Shown piece after piece: positions 19,941 through 29,412 of a stretch of 64,000 nucleotides of DNA. Each line of letters begins with the position of its first letter. The stretch's first letter is position 1. Where the stretch lies: positions 129,850-193,849 of the forward strand of contig BFEA01000700.1 of NCBI GenBank assembly GCA_003427395.1. Reading direction: 5' to 3'. A program made the position numbers and the translations under genes. Under the pieces are notes generated by a model. The model saw only the letters and a program-made list of their open reading frames with translations, did no database searches and was not told the DNA's origin. Origin of the DNA: Chara braunii. Its lineage: Eukaryota; Streptophyta; Charophyceae; Charales; Characeae.

Positions 19941-20096
19941 GGAAGGCCCCACTAGCCAAGAGGACTGGGTCGAGTCTGGGGTCTGGACGCTGGTTATGCA
20001 AATATGCATAACCCACTTTCGATCGCAATCTTCTGCACCTATCCAGCAACACATCCAGGTTCAGGCTAATTGTCGTGCTGATGGGGCCTCCGGCCA
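19941..20096. mobile_element. MITE family 2, copy
   Basis: The left end GGAAGGCCCCACTAGCCAAG pairs with the right end GTGCTGATGGGGCCTCCGGCC. Inner arms contain GTCTGGACGC and the complement of CACATCCAGGTTC. TATGCAAATATGCATA near 19,994-20,009 is a further inner palindrome. Confidence 0.6.
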
Positions 20097-20237
20097 GGAG
20101 CAAGAAAAGGGGATTTTTTTTTTTTTTTTCCCCAAGTGTCGAAACCACCACTACCTTTTTCTTTTCTCCCTCTCTCTCTCTTCAAAAGCGAGAAAGAAAA
20201 AGGGAAAATTGAAAATTGTGACCTTTTAGCCATAATT

Positions 20238-20289
20238 ACATCTCATCTGGAAAAAAAGAAAAAAAGAAAGAAAAAAACATCTCATCTGG
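20238..20289 (+). repeat. Bare A-rich tract bracketed by 13-bp direct repeats
   Basis: ACATCTCATCTGG occurs exactly at 20,238-20,250 and 20,277-20,289. Only A with a few G lies between. Confidence 0.85.
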
Positions 20290-20320
20290 TATTAGGAGCC
20301 CTCAAAGAAGCATCCTTGAT

Positions 20321-20330
20321 AAAACTGGCC

Positions 20331-20411
<81 letters not shown>

Positions 20412-20415
20412 GGCC
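20321..20415 (+). repeat. Very long poly(A) tract bracketed by 10-bp direct repeats
   Basis: AAAACTGGCC at 20,321-20,330 and 20,406-20,415 flank ATTT and about 75 A. Its right repeat is intact, so the tract ends cleanly at the duplicated site. Confidence 0.75.
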
Positions 20416-20674
20416 GCATACAGATCATGCACCTGATAATGGACATCGCTCCACTACTCACGAACTGTTCAAAATGAGAATGCACCTTCAGCTAGAACAT
20501 GGGTACATACACCGCCATATTCTTTGTCTTTTGTTCATGTGGTGACTTGGTGGAGCAAGGCCCAATCTGTCGTGTCAGGCCCAATCTGTGGTGTCCAGAA
20601 CCTACCTCCTCTCTCCCCCCCCCCAACATAACTCCATAGAATTATCATCGCTCTATGACAGGGAGCTATGTTCA

Positions 20675-20840
20675 GGTGCGAGGTCCACGAGCAAAGGGGT
20701 TTGGATACCACGCCTGAATGTGGACGTGTTTGTGGACAGGTGCAGAAAATTGTGATAACCTGCTTTTCTGCACCTCTCCAGAAATGCGTCCAGATTCACA
20801 CGTGAAATCCTCTCTGCTAGTGGGACCTTGCCCCAGGGGC
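20675..20840. mobile_element. MITE family 2, well-preserved copy
   Basis: Inverted arms of about 80 bp hold CACGCCTGAATGTGGACGTG on the left and, mirrored, CATTCGTCC-like and CCAGATTCACACG on the right. Outer ends are AGGTCCACGAGC and GCTAGTGGGACCTTGCCCC. The arms meet near GCAGAAAATTGTGATAACC. There is no coding content. Confidence 0.75.
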
Positions 20841-20849
20841 AATAAACTA

Positions 20850-21760
20850 GTGGCAAAGTTCACAATGTGTGCTAGGAAAAAAAAAAAAAAAAAAAAAAAA
20901 AGATAAAGAAAAAAGAAAAAGAAAAAGGAAACTTCACCCTGTGTGCGCTTCGCTACCCATAGAATATAACGGAGTATAGGATTTGAGCAAGTGTGGTTAA
21001 TCTGCTTTTCTGCACCTCTCCACAAACGCGTCCACATTCACACATTAAATCCAGTCCTCTCTGCTAGTGGGACCTCGCCCTGGGGGCAGTACGGTAGTAG
21101 CAAACCTCACCATGTGTGCTAGAAAAAAAAAAAAAAAAAAAAAAACTTCGCCGCGTGTGCTCCCGGGGCCCAAGTCCCACTAGCAGAATTGAGTTTTCTC
21201 AACACCTGAATGTGGACCGTTTGCAGAGATGTGCAGAAATCGCGTAGAGTTTTCTCAAACGGCCAGTACCTCGCCTCGTATCAGCTGCGGGCCCAAAATT
21301 CAAGTGCGCGCACTACTGTTCCGCGGATGTATGTGGTCAAGTGCGCCCGCCGTTTCGCCACTTTATGCATCTCCGCATTAACCGCCGTGTTATTTTTTAT
21401 CAAGCGGGCAAACGGACAGGCGGCTCAACCATACATCTCCGCGGACACGTCCAGATTCAGGTGTTGAGGAAACTCAACACTGCTATTGGGACTTAGCCCC
21501 AGGGGTGCTTCCACTAAGCCATAGAATATACCGTAGAATAGGATTTGAGAAATTCTGATTAATCTGCTTTTCTGCACCTCTCCACAAACGCGTTCACATT
21601 CACACGTCAAATCCAGTCCTCTCTGCTGGTGGGCCCTCGCCCCAGTGGCCGTAAGGTCGTAGCAAAGTTCATCATATGTGCTAGAAAAAGAAAAAGAAAA
21701 AGAACAAGTTCACCATGTTTGCTCCCAGGGCGCGCTTCTACTAGCCATGGGATATAACGT
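20850..21760 (+). repeat. Array of repeat units each carrying a poly(A) insert
   Basis: Three related blocks contain TTTTCTGCACCTCTCCA, GCTAGTGGGACC and GTGTGCTAG followed by an A-rich tract and a second GTTCACCaTGTGTGCT-like piece. The A tracts are at about 20,877-20,930, 21,122-21,145 and 21,684-21,705. They are flanked by 20,857-20,873/20,931-20,949, 21,105-21,120/21,146-21,161 and 21,666-21,682/21,707-21,723. A tail-only insertion probably occurred once, and its host repeat was then copied. Confidence 0.65.
21165..21506. mobile_element. MITE family 2, long copy (~340 bp)
   Basis: The left arm GGGGCCCAAGTCCCACTAGC and AACACCTGAATGTGGAC are mirrored by the right arm GTCCAGATTCAGGTGTT and GGGACTTAGCCCCAGGGG. 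The arms are about 75 bp. The centre (21,245-21,425) is unique and shows no transposase. Confidence 0.75.
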
Positions 21761-21785
21761 TGACTGGGATTTGAGCACCTTTGCG

Positions 21786-21789
<4 letters not shown>

Positions 21790-21831
<42 letters not shown>

Positions 21832-21850
21832 GTGGATGTCTGTGTGTGTG
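21790..21850. repeat. (TG)n microsatellite
   Basis: About 15 TG units are followed by CGCGCG and more TG. Confidence 0.95.
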
Positions 21851-22084
21851 TTTTGAATTCATCAAAACAGCCCCTATTCCACCCAGAGGAGCAGATCCAA
21901 AATCAAAGCATATTCAATCCTTATTACAGACAATGAAAGCCCCCCTTGAGTTTAGACAACCCAACAATGAAACAGTTTCACCTCAAAAATAGCAAACAAC
22001 ATGAAGTACAAATAGAAACATGAAAACCCCTTTCTTAAATGTGTTCACATTTGCTTTCTTCAGGTACCCCTTTCATTTGTTCTT

Positions 22085-22425
22085 GAAGCTCCCCCTTTAC
22101 CGTGCCTCTCATGCACAAGGCCCGCCACATTGATTGCGGTTGCGCACGAGCTGTGCCCACATCCCCGTGTGCCATAAAGGCCCACTTGCACACTGTGAAA
22201 AAGTGCACACTTTGGAAAACAAACGGTAACGATAAATAAAATAAAACAAAGATGAGGGGCACACACACAAACTAATCGTTCTTCTCATTCTTCTTTTTAA
22301 CTCCCCCTTCACCATGCCTCTCACGTACAAGGCTGCCATGTTGATCAAGTTGGGCGCAAGCTGCCCACATCCCCCCCGCATCTCCGTGTGCCACAACGGC
22401 CCACATGTACGCTGTGAGAAACCTA
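22085..22425. repeat. Diverged tandem duplication (~210-bp period)
   Basis: Two blocks share TGCCTCTCAyGyACAAGGC, GCTGyCCACATCCCC-like and GTGTGCCAyAAnGGCCCAC. One lies at 22,085-22,200 and the other at 22,295-22,420. They have several indels, so the duplication is old. It is non-coding. Confidence 0.7.
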
Positions 22426-22651
22426 TCTATGTCTAGGTATTTCCGATGGATACGAAATAGCAACTCCAGAGGACGATAATTTCGATAAAAATAACTAACG
22501 AGTGAATGATGCGATGCATAAGAGAAAGAATCAGAGCATTACTACCCTCGGGGCTTTCCGGGAACTTTCCGGGAAGTATCTTGACCACAATGAACACCTG
22601 CCCTAGTACCTGACCCCCATTGCATATCTAGAAATCAGTTGAATATGGCCG

Positions 22652-22765
22652 ACCGTCTTTGTCCCCAATAGAACGCCCAAACATTATCGCTGGTATCTGA
22701 ACTGGAAGTTGCCCCAAATGGCGCTACTACAATGACCAGGCATTCTCCTCGGGGGAAGAAGGTAG
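22652..22765. mobile_element. MITE family 1, copy c
   Basis: The left end is ACCGTCTTTGTCCCCAATAG and the right end GGGGGAAGAAGGTAG, with inner GAACGCCC and ACCAGGCATTC in inverse relation. It is more diverged than copies a and b. Confidence 0.65.
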
Positions 22766-23062
22766 TGTGAGCTTCCCCCTCATCAAACCCCTCCAGATAT
22801 GCTGGAAATGACTAGACGATCAAATTCCGTTGATGCCACGGATTCCAAAGGGTAAAACTGTAAAACGTACACGTCCGTAACTGGAATACCCTTCCAATGC
22901 GGATGTTTCAGAACGATAGTGGCTCAACTCTGTAAACGTCAGTGGGCTCGCACTGTATTCTTGGGCAATCTTATTTTTGAGTTTGTTATTATTAATGGAG
23001 AAAAGATTGGACATTCTTCTTGTACGTATGAATTTTTGCTCTACCATTTTTACAGCACGACA
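22766..23062. other. Intergenic stretch
   Basis: Just under 300 bp. Short frames only, no domain seen. Confidence 0.4.
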
Positions 23063-23330
23063 GCTATCACACTCGCGATGCGTTACTACATCTCTCTCAC
23101 TTCACTGTGGTGTGCGTGCTATCACACTCGCGATGCGTTACTACATCTCTCTCACTTCACTGTGGTGTGCGTGCGCATTGCGAGTGCGCAGGTATGTGTG
23201 CGCATTGCGAGTGCGCAGGTATGTGTGCGCATTGCGAGTGCGCAGGTATGTGTGCTCATTGCGAGTGTGCAGGTGTGCGTTCCTTCATGTGTGCGCATTG
23301 TGAGTGTGCAGGTCTGCGTGCCTGCATGTG
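23063..23330. repeat. 55-bp tandem duplication joined to a 27-bp minisatellite
   Basis: Two copies of a 55-bp unit (23,063-23,117 and 23,118-23,172) are followed by about five 27-bp units (GTGTGCGCATTGCGAGTGCG core), the last two degenerate. CACTCGCGATGCG in the 55-bp unit is nearly the reverse complement of CGCATTGCGAGTG in the minisatellite, so the two arrays can pair with each other. Confidence 0.9.
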
Positions 23331-23594
23331 CGTTGTCATATTCACTATACACAACTGTGTGCATGTGTGTGTGGATGCTTGTGCGCATGCATGCGTGTGT
23401 GCGTTGACGCAAACATGCCCTGGTTGGATGCACCATCCCTCCATCTGGCTACACTGCATGTGGACCGATACGATGTGACTACTGGACAAGCCACCACTCT
23501 AACAAAGAGAAAATTTCAGAAAAAGACAAAAGTCAATGCAACAGCTCTTTGTTTATTAGATGTTCCAACCATATCCTCCTTTATTGGCAAACCG

Positions 23595-23645
23595 AGAACA
23601 AGGAAGTGGGAAAAAAAAAAAAAAAAAAAAAGAACAAGGAAGTGG
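23595..23645 (+). repeat. Bare poly(A) tract bracketed by 15-bp direct repeats
   Basis: AGAACAAGGAAGTGG occurs exactly at 23,595-23,609 and 23,631-23,645. One G and 20 A lie between. It is one of the cleanest examples of the class in this window. Confidence 0.88.
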
Positions 23646-24577
23646 TTCAGAAAAAAAGAGGAAAAGAACAACGATTTGGTCTTAGAGGCCCCTACGCTGT
23701 CCACAGTCAGGACTCTGCTCTGGAACGGGCAATCCACGCTGCCAAAATTGCTTTGCACCATGCGTACGATCTGGAAGGACGTCCAGATCGCAGTGCAGAT
23801 GGTCCAGGTCTGGATGTCGGGTCCCGTGTCCGGTCCAGAAAATAGAACCTTTTTTTTTTTTTTTTTTTTTTTCCCAATCCGGACGGTCCAGAGAAGTCCA
23901 GACAGAGGTTTTACTATGGTCAATGTAGTGAAAAAAAACCCTACCAATGTTAGTGTTGCTGATAAGAGCAATCATGCCTTTAGGCCTATTGTAGTGGAAG
24001 CTGTCTCTTTCAATGATTATGTTTCTTGGGTGACTAATAAATTAGACTAAAAAACAAAGGAGCGAAGCAAGGAGTACTACGAGTTCTCAAAAGCATTCTT
24101 ATCATTTAGAGTCTGGATTGGTCTGTGTGTCTGGGTCCGGCGTAACCTTGCTTTGTACAGAATGAAGATGCTTTGAATGAGTGGGACAGGGCTCAGCAAA
24201 GTGTAATTTGTCTTCAACTTTGCGCATGGCGCAGACTCTGGACGATGACTTGTGTAGGACCACCTCTGTTGGTTTTAGGGCACATGCATCAGACACCACG
24301 ATTCCGCGACTCTATGAATCTGCCTGTCTTTCCCCCGAAGACAACGCACCCTCATCATCGTGACTGTTTACGAACATGTTTCAAGTCTGTTCGTTCAGGG
24401 GGTTGGGCGCTGTAAGGACTAATGCCGATCCGTCAAAGATAGTAACTCTATGGCCAGCCTCATGGCAGCTGTCAAGACGACCACGAGGCCTCTGTCATTG
24501 CAGTTTAGACTCTGTAGAGTGTATTTTATTATAATAGTCTTTTGAAGATTCGAGTAGATTTCAATTCCCTTTCCATA
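23646..24577. other. Intergenic stretch
   Basis: Holds a small perfect hairpin (GATCTGGA/TCCAGATC near 23,769-23,790) and a T-run at 23,850-23,871. No gene is recognised. Confidence 0.45.
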
Positions 24578-24666
24578 GGAGAGATGGCTGAGCAGTTAAT
24601 AGCCCCCGCCATCTTGAAACCTGTGTAGTTCTACAAACTACCAAGGGTTCAAATCCCTCTCTCTCT
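24578..24666 (+). pseudogene. tRNA-Ser(UGA)-like relic, plastid type
   Basis: GGAGAGATGGCTGAGCAGTT at the start, a TGA anticodon within CTTGAAA, a long variable arm (TGTAGTTCTACAAACTACC) and GGGTTCAAATCCCTCTCTC at the end follow the plastid trnS-UGA layout. The acceptor and T stems still pair. The anticodon stem (GCCAT against CCTGT) does not, so it should not be functional. It is probably nuclear DNA of plastid origin, as plastid genes of this type start with nearly the same 12 bases. Only the tRNA-sized part is recognisable. Confidence 0.75.
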
Positions 24667-25124
24667 CTGTTTTCGAAACCATTAAAAAGGTTCCAGAAAA
24701 AAATTAAAATTCATTAAATACATTCTCAATGACATAGTAGACGTACTACATTCTCACCAGAGTCTGCAATCACCCAAGAGTGGAAGGAGACGAGAAGGAA
24801 ATCAAGGAATCAATGGACAACCATGAGTTGTGTGTGTGTGTGTGTGTGTGTTGGCATGACAGGGCCAGACTGTTACGCCCGACTTTCACCAATTCATCAG
24901 GAGGCTGTGTGCATATGCATGAGAGGAGGGAAGGGAAGGGGAGAAGTGGTGGCGAACAGCAGGGGAGAGGAGGCGAATGGCTTATGTATGCCCCCCCCCC
25001 CACCCCCCTCTCCTCCCCACTTCTATTAATGGTTGTTATTGTTAGTTTATTTTCCATTTTAAAATTTTAAATGGCTGGTTGCTACAGCACTAATATACAG
25101 AGAACGTCTTGCGGTACCGAAGAG
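24667..25124. other. Intergenic stretch
   Basis: Contains (GT)n at 24,830-24,850 and C-rich patches near 24,990. No gene is recognised. Confidence 0.4.
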
Positions 25125-25260
25125 CCTAGCTCAGTGGGTACACACATGAACTGTTTTAAATTTAAATACAGACCAGGTGCTGTGTTCGAATCCAGATGAT
25201 GGAACTCGACGAGTAAAACCAACTACTAATGAATTGCTTGGGGCCAGTCAGCTCAATGAT
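25125..25260 (+). mobile_element. tRNA-like SINE fragment
   Basis: Box A-like CCTAGCTCAGTGG (25,125-25,137) and box B GTTCGAATCC (25,184-25,193) are present. ACATGAACTGTT and GAATTGCTTGGGG are shared with 19,642-19,745. No tail or TSD is resolved. Confidence 0.6.
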
Positions 25261-25732
25261 AATATCTCAAGGCCGTCTTGCGGTTATGATATCTGTCACA
25301 CACCCAGTCTCACACCACCTGCCCTCTTACTCCCTTCTAAAAAGTCCACAAGCTCCTTTCCTTTATCCACAAGTCCTTTGCGACTTCACCCTTATGGTGC
25401 TTCGGACTGCTTCCCATACCAAACAATAGAAAGATTTTACAAAAATAGATCAAATCATTTGACGTTTACAAAGTCAAGCCTGTTGTGGCGCATTCGAGTC
25501 ACTTTTGGATATCGAAGCGTCCTACAGTCGACCCCCCCTCTTCAGTTTTTTGGACCCTTCCAGCCTCAGCGAGAGAAACCTTAAAAAGCCCTGATAGGAT
25601 CTGGAGATTCTGAACCCTACCCCTATTAGTTAGCTCTCTGGACCCTTCCGGGACCCTTCAGGCCTCAGCGAGAATGCCTTAGAGCCCTATTAGGATCTGA
25701 AGTTCTGAACCCTACTGCTATCAGGTAGTTTT

Positions 25733-25763
<31 letters not shown>

Positions 25764-26193
25764 GGGGGGGATTTTTGTGACTCCCTTCCCCCATAGCCTC
25801 CGATCCCCCTTCCTCTCCCACCATATCCACTTCCCTGGTTGGGAGTGGTGGTGGGGCCTTTTTTTTTGGGGGGGGGGGGGGGGGAGGGGGAGGGGTGGTT
25901 CATCAACCTTATCGTAGTGGAAGGCAATCCATACAAGCGAAATCGCACGCGGGAAAGTAGAGGGCACACTTGCAATTTGAAAGTGCATAAAGGGGAGTTG
26001 AGAGAAATCTGCACAAAGGGAAGTCGAGGGTAATCTGTTCTAGGGGAAATAATATTGCTGCGGAATGATTTGAATTTTGAAGTCCTAAGATCTACAACTG
26101 AAAGTGACATGTTCCAATCAATCTTCTATGGCAAAAAAAGATTTGAGAAACCCGAAGAAAGAAAGAAAGAAAGCTTCCATGAGACAGTTTGGA
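25261..26193. other. Intergenic stretch with G tracts and a short duplication
   Basis: GGACCCTTC and CCTCAGCGAGA recur near 25,550-25,575 and 25,645-25,670. The following CTGATAGGATCTG and CTATTAGGATCTG mark an old duplication of about 95 bp. Long G runs lie at 25,741-25,770 and 25,866-25,890. Confidence 0.5.
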
Positions 26194-26362
26194 CAGAAGA
26201 GAGAGAGAGAGAGAAAATCCTGCAGACGGAAAAGTGAGATCCCGGATACACGCATGAGAACGAGAACGAGCACCAGAAGAGAGAGAGAGAGAGAAAATCC
26301 TGCAGACGGAAAAGTGAGATCCCGGATACACGCATGAGAACGAGNNNNNNNNNNNNNNNNNN
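26194..26362. repeat. 80-bp tandem repeat running into an 18-N gap
   Basis: A unit of GA repeats, then AATCCTGCAGACGG, GATCCCGGATACACGCATG and GAACGAG starts at 26,194 and again at 26,274. The second copy runs into N at 26,345-26,362. The gap probably hides further copies. Confidence 0.9.
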
Positions 26363-27802
26363 GGGGGGGGGGGAGAGGAGGGGTTGCTCTTGGGGCATAC
26401 TCACACTTTTTGGACAGAAATTTGGCGGTAATTGCGGTCAGATACGTCCCTCCGAAAATCCTAGGGGAAAAGAAAGGCTGTGCAAGTCGTCTGAGATCCT
26501 CCCTGCCACAAAACACCTCTTGTCGAAAAATACTACTTGGAAGAGTTGAGTGCAGGTGCTTCCTTCTGAAAGGAAGAAGAAAGGGCTCAGAAGGCAGGGA
26601 AACTCTGCAATATACTCGATAAGAAAGAGAAAAAATTTCAAAAAAACAATTCCCCAGAATGGAAAAGGAGCCGGGACCATAAGGTTCTGTTTGTTTGTCA
26701 ACCCAAAAAAAAAAAAAAAAAAGAATAAAAGAAAAAGGAAAAAAACGAAATTAGTAAATTACTAAATTCCAGAAGCTTCGCTGACAGAGATGACGAGTTC
26801 GAACTTCCATAGTATCAGAAAAAAAACTTTCGAACAAAAGGGGGAAAAAAAAAAAAGCATCAGAACGAGAGACGGATGAACTGCGCTCACGCAGATTCTG
26901 AGTTATCTAGGTTTGGCATGATGGTTATTATTTTTTACGTCAAGAACGCGCTCCAAAGGAGGCAGGCACAGATGCAGCAGGAGAGATGAGTGGAGATAGA
27001 AGAGAGGGGAGAAAGCTCTGTCCGCCTTTGGCAGATGGCCGGGAGGTGAAGCTAAGGCGAGAGGAAGGGGGAGGTATGTCTCCTGCATGTGGCCTACCTC
27101 CTCCCTGATCACTGCCAAATTCGATTCCATCCTCCATGTACTGGTACTCGAACACAAAGTCGTGCTCGACCCGAGGACACCTGCGAAAAAAAGCCATGAT
27201 CGAAGCATAACTTAAGTCAGAAAATTTCGCACGAACTATGAAAAGTTGAAAACGGAACTAGCGTAAATTACTAAACTGTAAACTGAAAGGTGTTTTTTTT
27301 TTTTTTTTTTTTTAAATTCAATAAATGGAGGCTACACTGTAGCAATTGCAGGTCATATAGCTTTTCTTCCTAAGAGTCTTTGAAAAAGCCAAAAAGTTTT
27401 TCATAGTCAATTGAGAATGTTCTCAATCTTAGAAATGAATCCAGAAATGAATCCAAAAATTTTGAATGCATTAACGGTGATCCAATCCATGACATGCTTT
27501 GAAAGGAATACAACTATGAACTTCTGAAAAATGCAGACCTGAATTCGAATCCGGACGGAGTCGGACAGATGCTTCCAAAGGAATACTGGGTACATCGCAA
27601 ACTTTTGTCCCCAACATCCAGCCCTCCCGCACCTTCCCCTTCCCCGCCAAAACAAAAAAGAGAAAGGAAGACAGAAAAAAAAAGCACTGTACTGCGATAG
27701 CAGTGAAAGCCAATCTGAAAGGGCTTTCACTACAACATCCATGACCCGTATGTACGTGGGTGCGTGGGCGCAGTGGGTGCATGCATGCGTGTGTGTTGTC
27801 AA
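26363..27802. other. Intergenic stretch
   Basis: GGGGCATACTCACAC at about 26,393 and AATTGCGGTCAGATACGTCC near 26,431-26,450 are a MITE family 3 remnant. A box-B-like AATTCGAATCC lies near 27,543. Poly(T) is present at 27,293-27,313. No gene is recognised. Confidence 0.45.
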
Positions 27803-27890
27803 CTTGTCATGTTCGCTATACACAACTCCACAGAAAAAAAAAAAAAAAGCATGATTGTCCCAGACAGTGTCATTTTGGACTTTCGCCGAC
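27803..27890 (+). repeat. Dispersed repeat, copy 2 of 3
   Basis: CTTGTCATGTTCGCTATACA then an A-run, GCATGATTGTCCCAGA and TTTTGGACTTTCG. It is shared with 29,413-29,486, and its head also occurs at 23,332-23,355. Each copy follows a GTGTGT stretch. The family is unknown and the A-run length varies between copies. Confidence 0.6.
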
Positions 27891-28127
27891 TCATAAAGAG
27901 GTTGAAGCTCGCAAGTCTGCCCAAGATGCATATGACTGATGGATAAAGACTCACCACATCGCCCAGATTTTTTTATTTTTTATTTTTTTTTTAATTTTAA
28001 GAAACAGCGCGGGCTGATGCTAGGGGTGCTGATAGGAGCAGGCACCCCTAGGACTCCCAGGGAGGCTAGCGATACCCACGCCCGGGAGAGAAAAGTGGTA
28101 GGCTGTGCTCGCACCAACCATGCGATC

Positions 28128-28238
28128 CTATCGTCTTCACCCAAATAGAACGTCCGGTAATTATTGCTGCATCTGGCCTAAAAGTTGCAATAAATACAGC
28201 TATAACGACCAGGCGTTCTATTCGGGTGAAGACGGTAG
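28128..28238. mobile_element. MITE family 1, copy b
   Basis: The left end CTATCGTCTTCACCCAAATA pairs with the right end TATTCGGGTGAAGACGGTAG almost perfectly. The inner GCTG and CAGCTATAACGACCAGGCG also pair. It is the best-preserved copy of the family (111 bp). Confidence 0.88.
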
Positions 28239-28280
28239 CAGAATGTCAGGCCAAACCCCTGACAAGAACGGCAGTAAATC

Positions 28281-28400
28281 TGAGAAACTTTTTTTTTTTT
28301 TTTTTTGTGGTCCGACGGACCACGGATCAGATATTAAACTGATCAGAACAGATACTACACTTGATCTTAGCCAGAAGGCCGAGAAAGGTATTGAGAAACT
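28281..28400 (-). pseudogene. U2 snRNA 5' fragment retrocopy with poly(A) and TSD
   Basis: On the minus strand, 28,391 to 28,307 match the first ~85 nt of U2 snRNA. It starts ATACCTTTCTCGGCC, includes AAGATCAAGTGTAGTATCTG with the branch-point-pairing GTAGTA, and ends with a complete stem-loop (GTGGTCCGTCGGACCAC). About 18 A follow, read as T at 28,289-28,306. TGAGAAACT brackets it at 28,281-28,289 and 28,392-28,400. The rest of U2, including the Sm site and the 3' stem-loops, is absent. Confidence 0.93.
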
Positions 28401-28843
28401 AATGCAAGGAAATGAGCAATGCGAATGACAATAAACCAGATTGCAGCATTCCGCGGAGATCCAGATGAGGCCAAACTGAAAGCAGATCGCAGGCCGAGAT
28501 CACAGCAAATAAGTACACAAGCAAAGCATTGAAGTCACATGATAATGAAAGCCTCCATCTCACCTCCAATCACCAATGTCAACCATGTAGCTCTCTCCTG
28601 TATTGGCGCTCGGTGCCCAGACTACTGACAGACAGCTGGTCTGGACCTAGACTCCTAGCTACAACAGGTCTGCAACGAAGATCATCAGCGCGATGACGCA
28701 TGCCGACTCTGAGAGAACAGGCCACTTCTTCATCACAGGCGAGTGCCCCTACCACACCACTCCTCCCCTATCCTCCCCGAATAAGACCCTCGCCCAAGGA
28801 CCACCGCTCCCCTCCATCGACCAAGCGAGCAAGCAGCCCGGCA
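28401..28843. other. Intergenic stretch
   Basis: No feature is recognised. GC content rises towards 28,800. Confidence 0.4.
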
Positions 28844-28993
28844 ATGGCTGCTGCTTGCTGCCTTCCTGCCTTGCGTTGCAGCCTAGCGCTCCGTCCATGC
28901 CCTCTTCCTTCCAGCTCCGGCCCGGCTCTCCTCCGCTTGAGAAGGCTCAAGAGCAGCGCTCCCACGTCCTGCCAGCCAGAATGTGTGGGATGA
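28844..28993 (+). CDS. Possible first exon with transit-peptide-like sequence (tentative)
   Basis: An ATG in a plant-like context (GGCAATGGCTGCTG) opens 49 codons before a stop. The peptide starts M-A-A-A-C-C-L-P-A-L and is rich in Ser, Ala, Arg and Leu with almost no acidic residues, like a chloroplast transit peptide. A GC-rich block without repeats extends to about 29,280 and contains a CAGCTGTAAGT donor-like site near 29,103. No mature-protein domain is recognised and no exon structure can be proven. It could be chance or a gene relic. Confidence 0.2.
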   Translation: MAAACCLPALRCSLALRPCPLPSSSGPALLRLRRLKSSAPTSCQPECVG

Positions 28994-29412
28994 GGCTGGC
29001 CTCTTCCTTTTTTGCTGGGTGCCTGCGCGCAGCCAGCCAGGAGTAGCTTCTCTCAGTCCCAGTTCCTCTGCCAAGGTCCCCTTCCAGATTCTGCACCGGG
29101 CCCAGCTGTAAGTGCCCTGGGCCTCAGCGTCTTTGGCTGGGCCAGCATCTTCAACCAACCGAGAGTCAGGCCTTCCCAGTTGGTTGGAGATGCTGTGTCC
29201 AGCAACCAACTCAAGGGTCCACTTCTCCTGCTCACATCGGCCTGCACTCAGGCCAAGGCACAATTTTTCGACTCCTCGCAATGATCTGTCACAGCCCAAA
29301 AAATCCACTCTACACACCCACTCAGCCATGGATACCCCATGGCATGACCGTTGTCCCGACCCTAGCCGCATGGATCCGCCTGAGCAGAGAGCTTAGCGAG
29401 GTCGTGTTGTGT

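Noticed and set aside
23152-23478. CRISPR-like array or Cys/Arg repeat protein
   Set aside because: The units are directly adjacent with no unique spacers, and the sequence is eukaryotic. It is a minisatellite.
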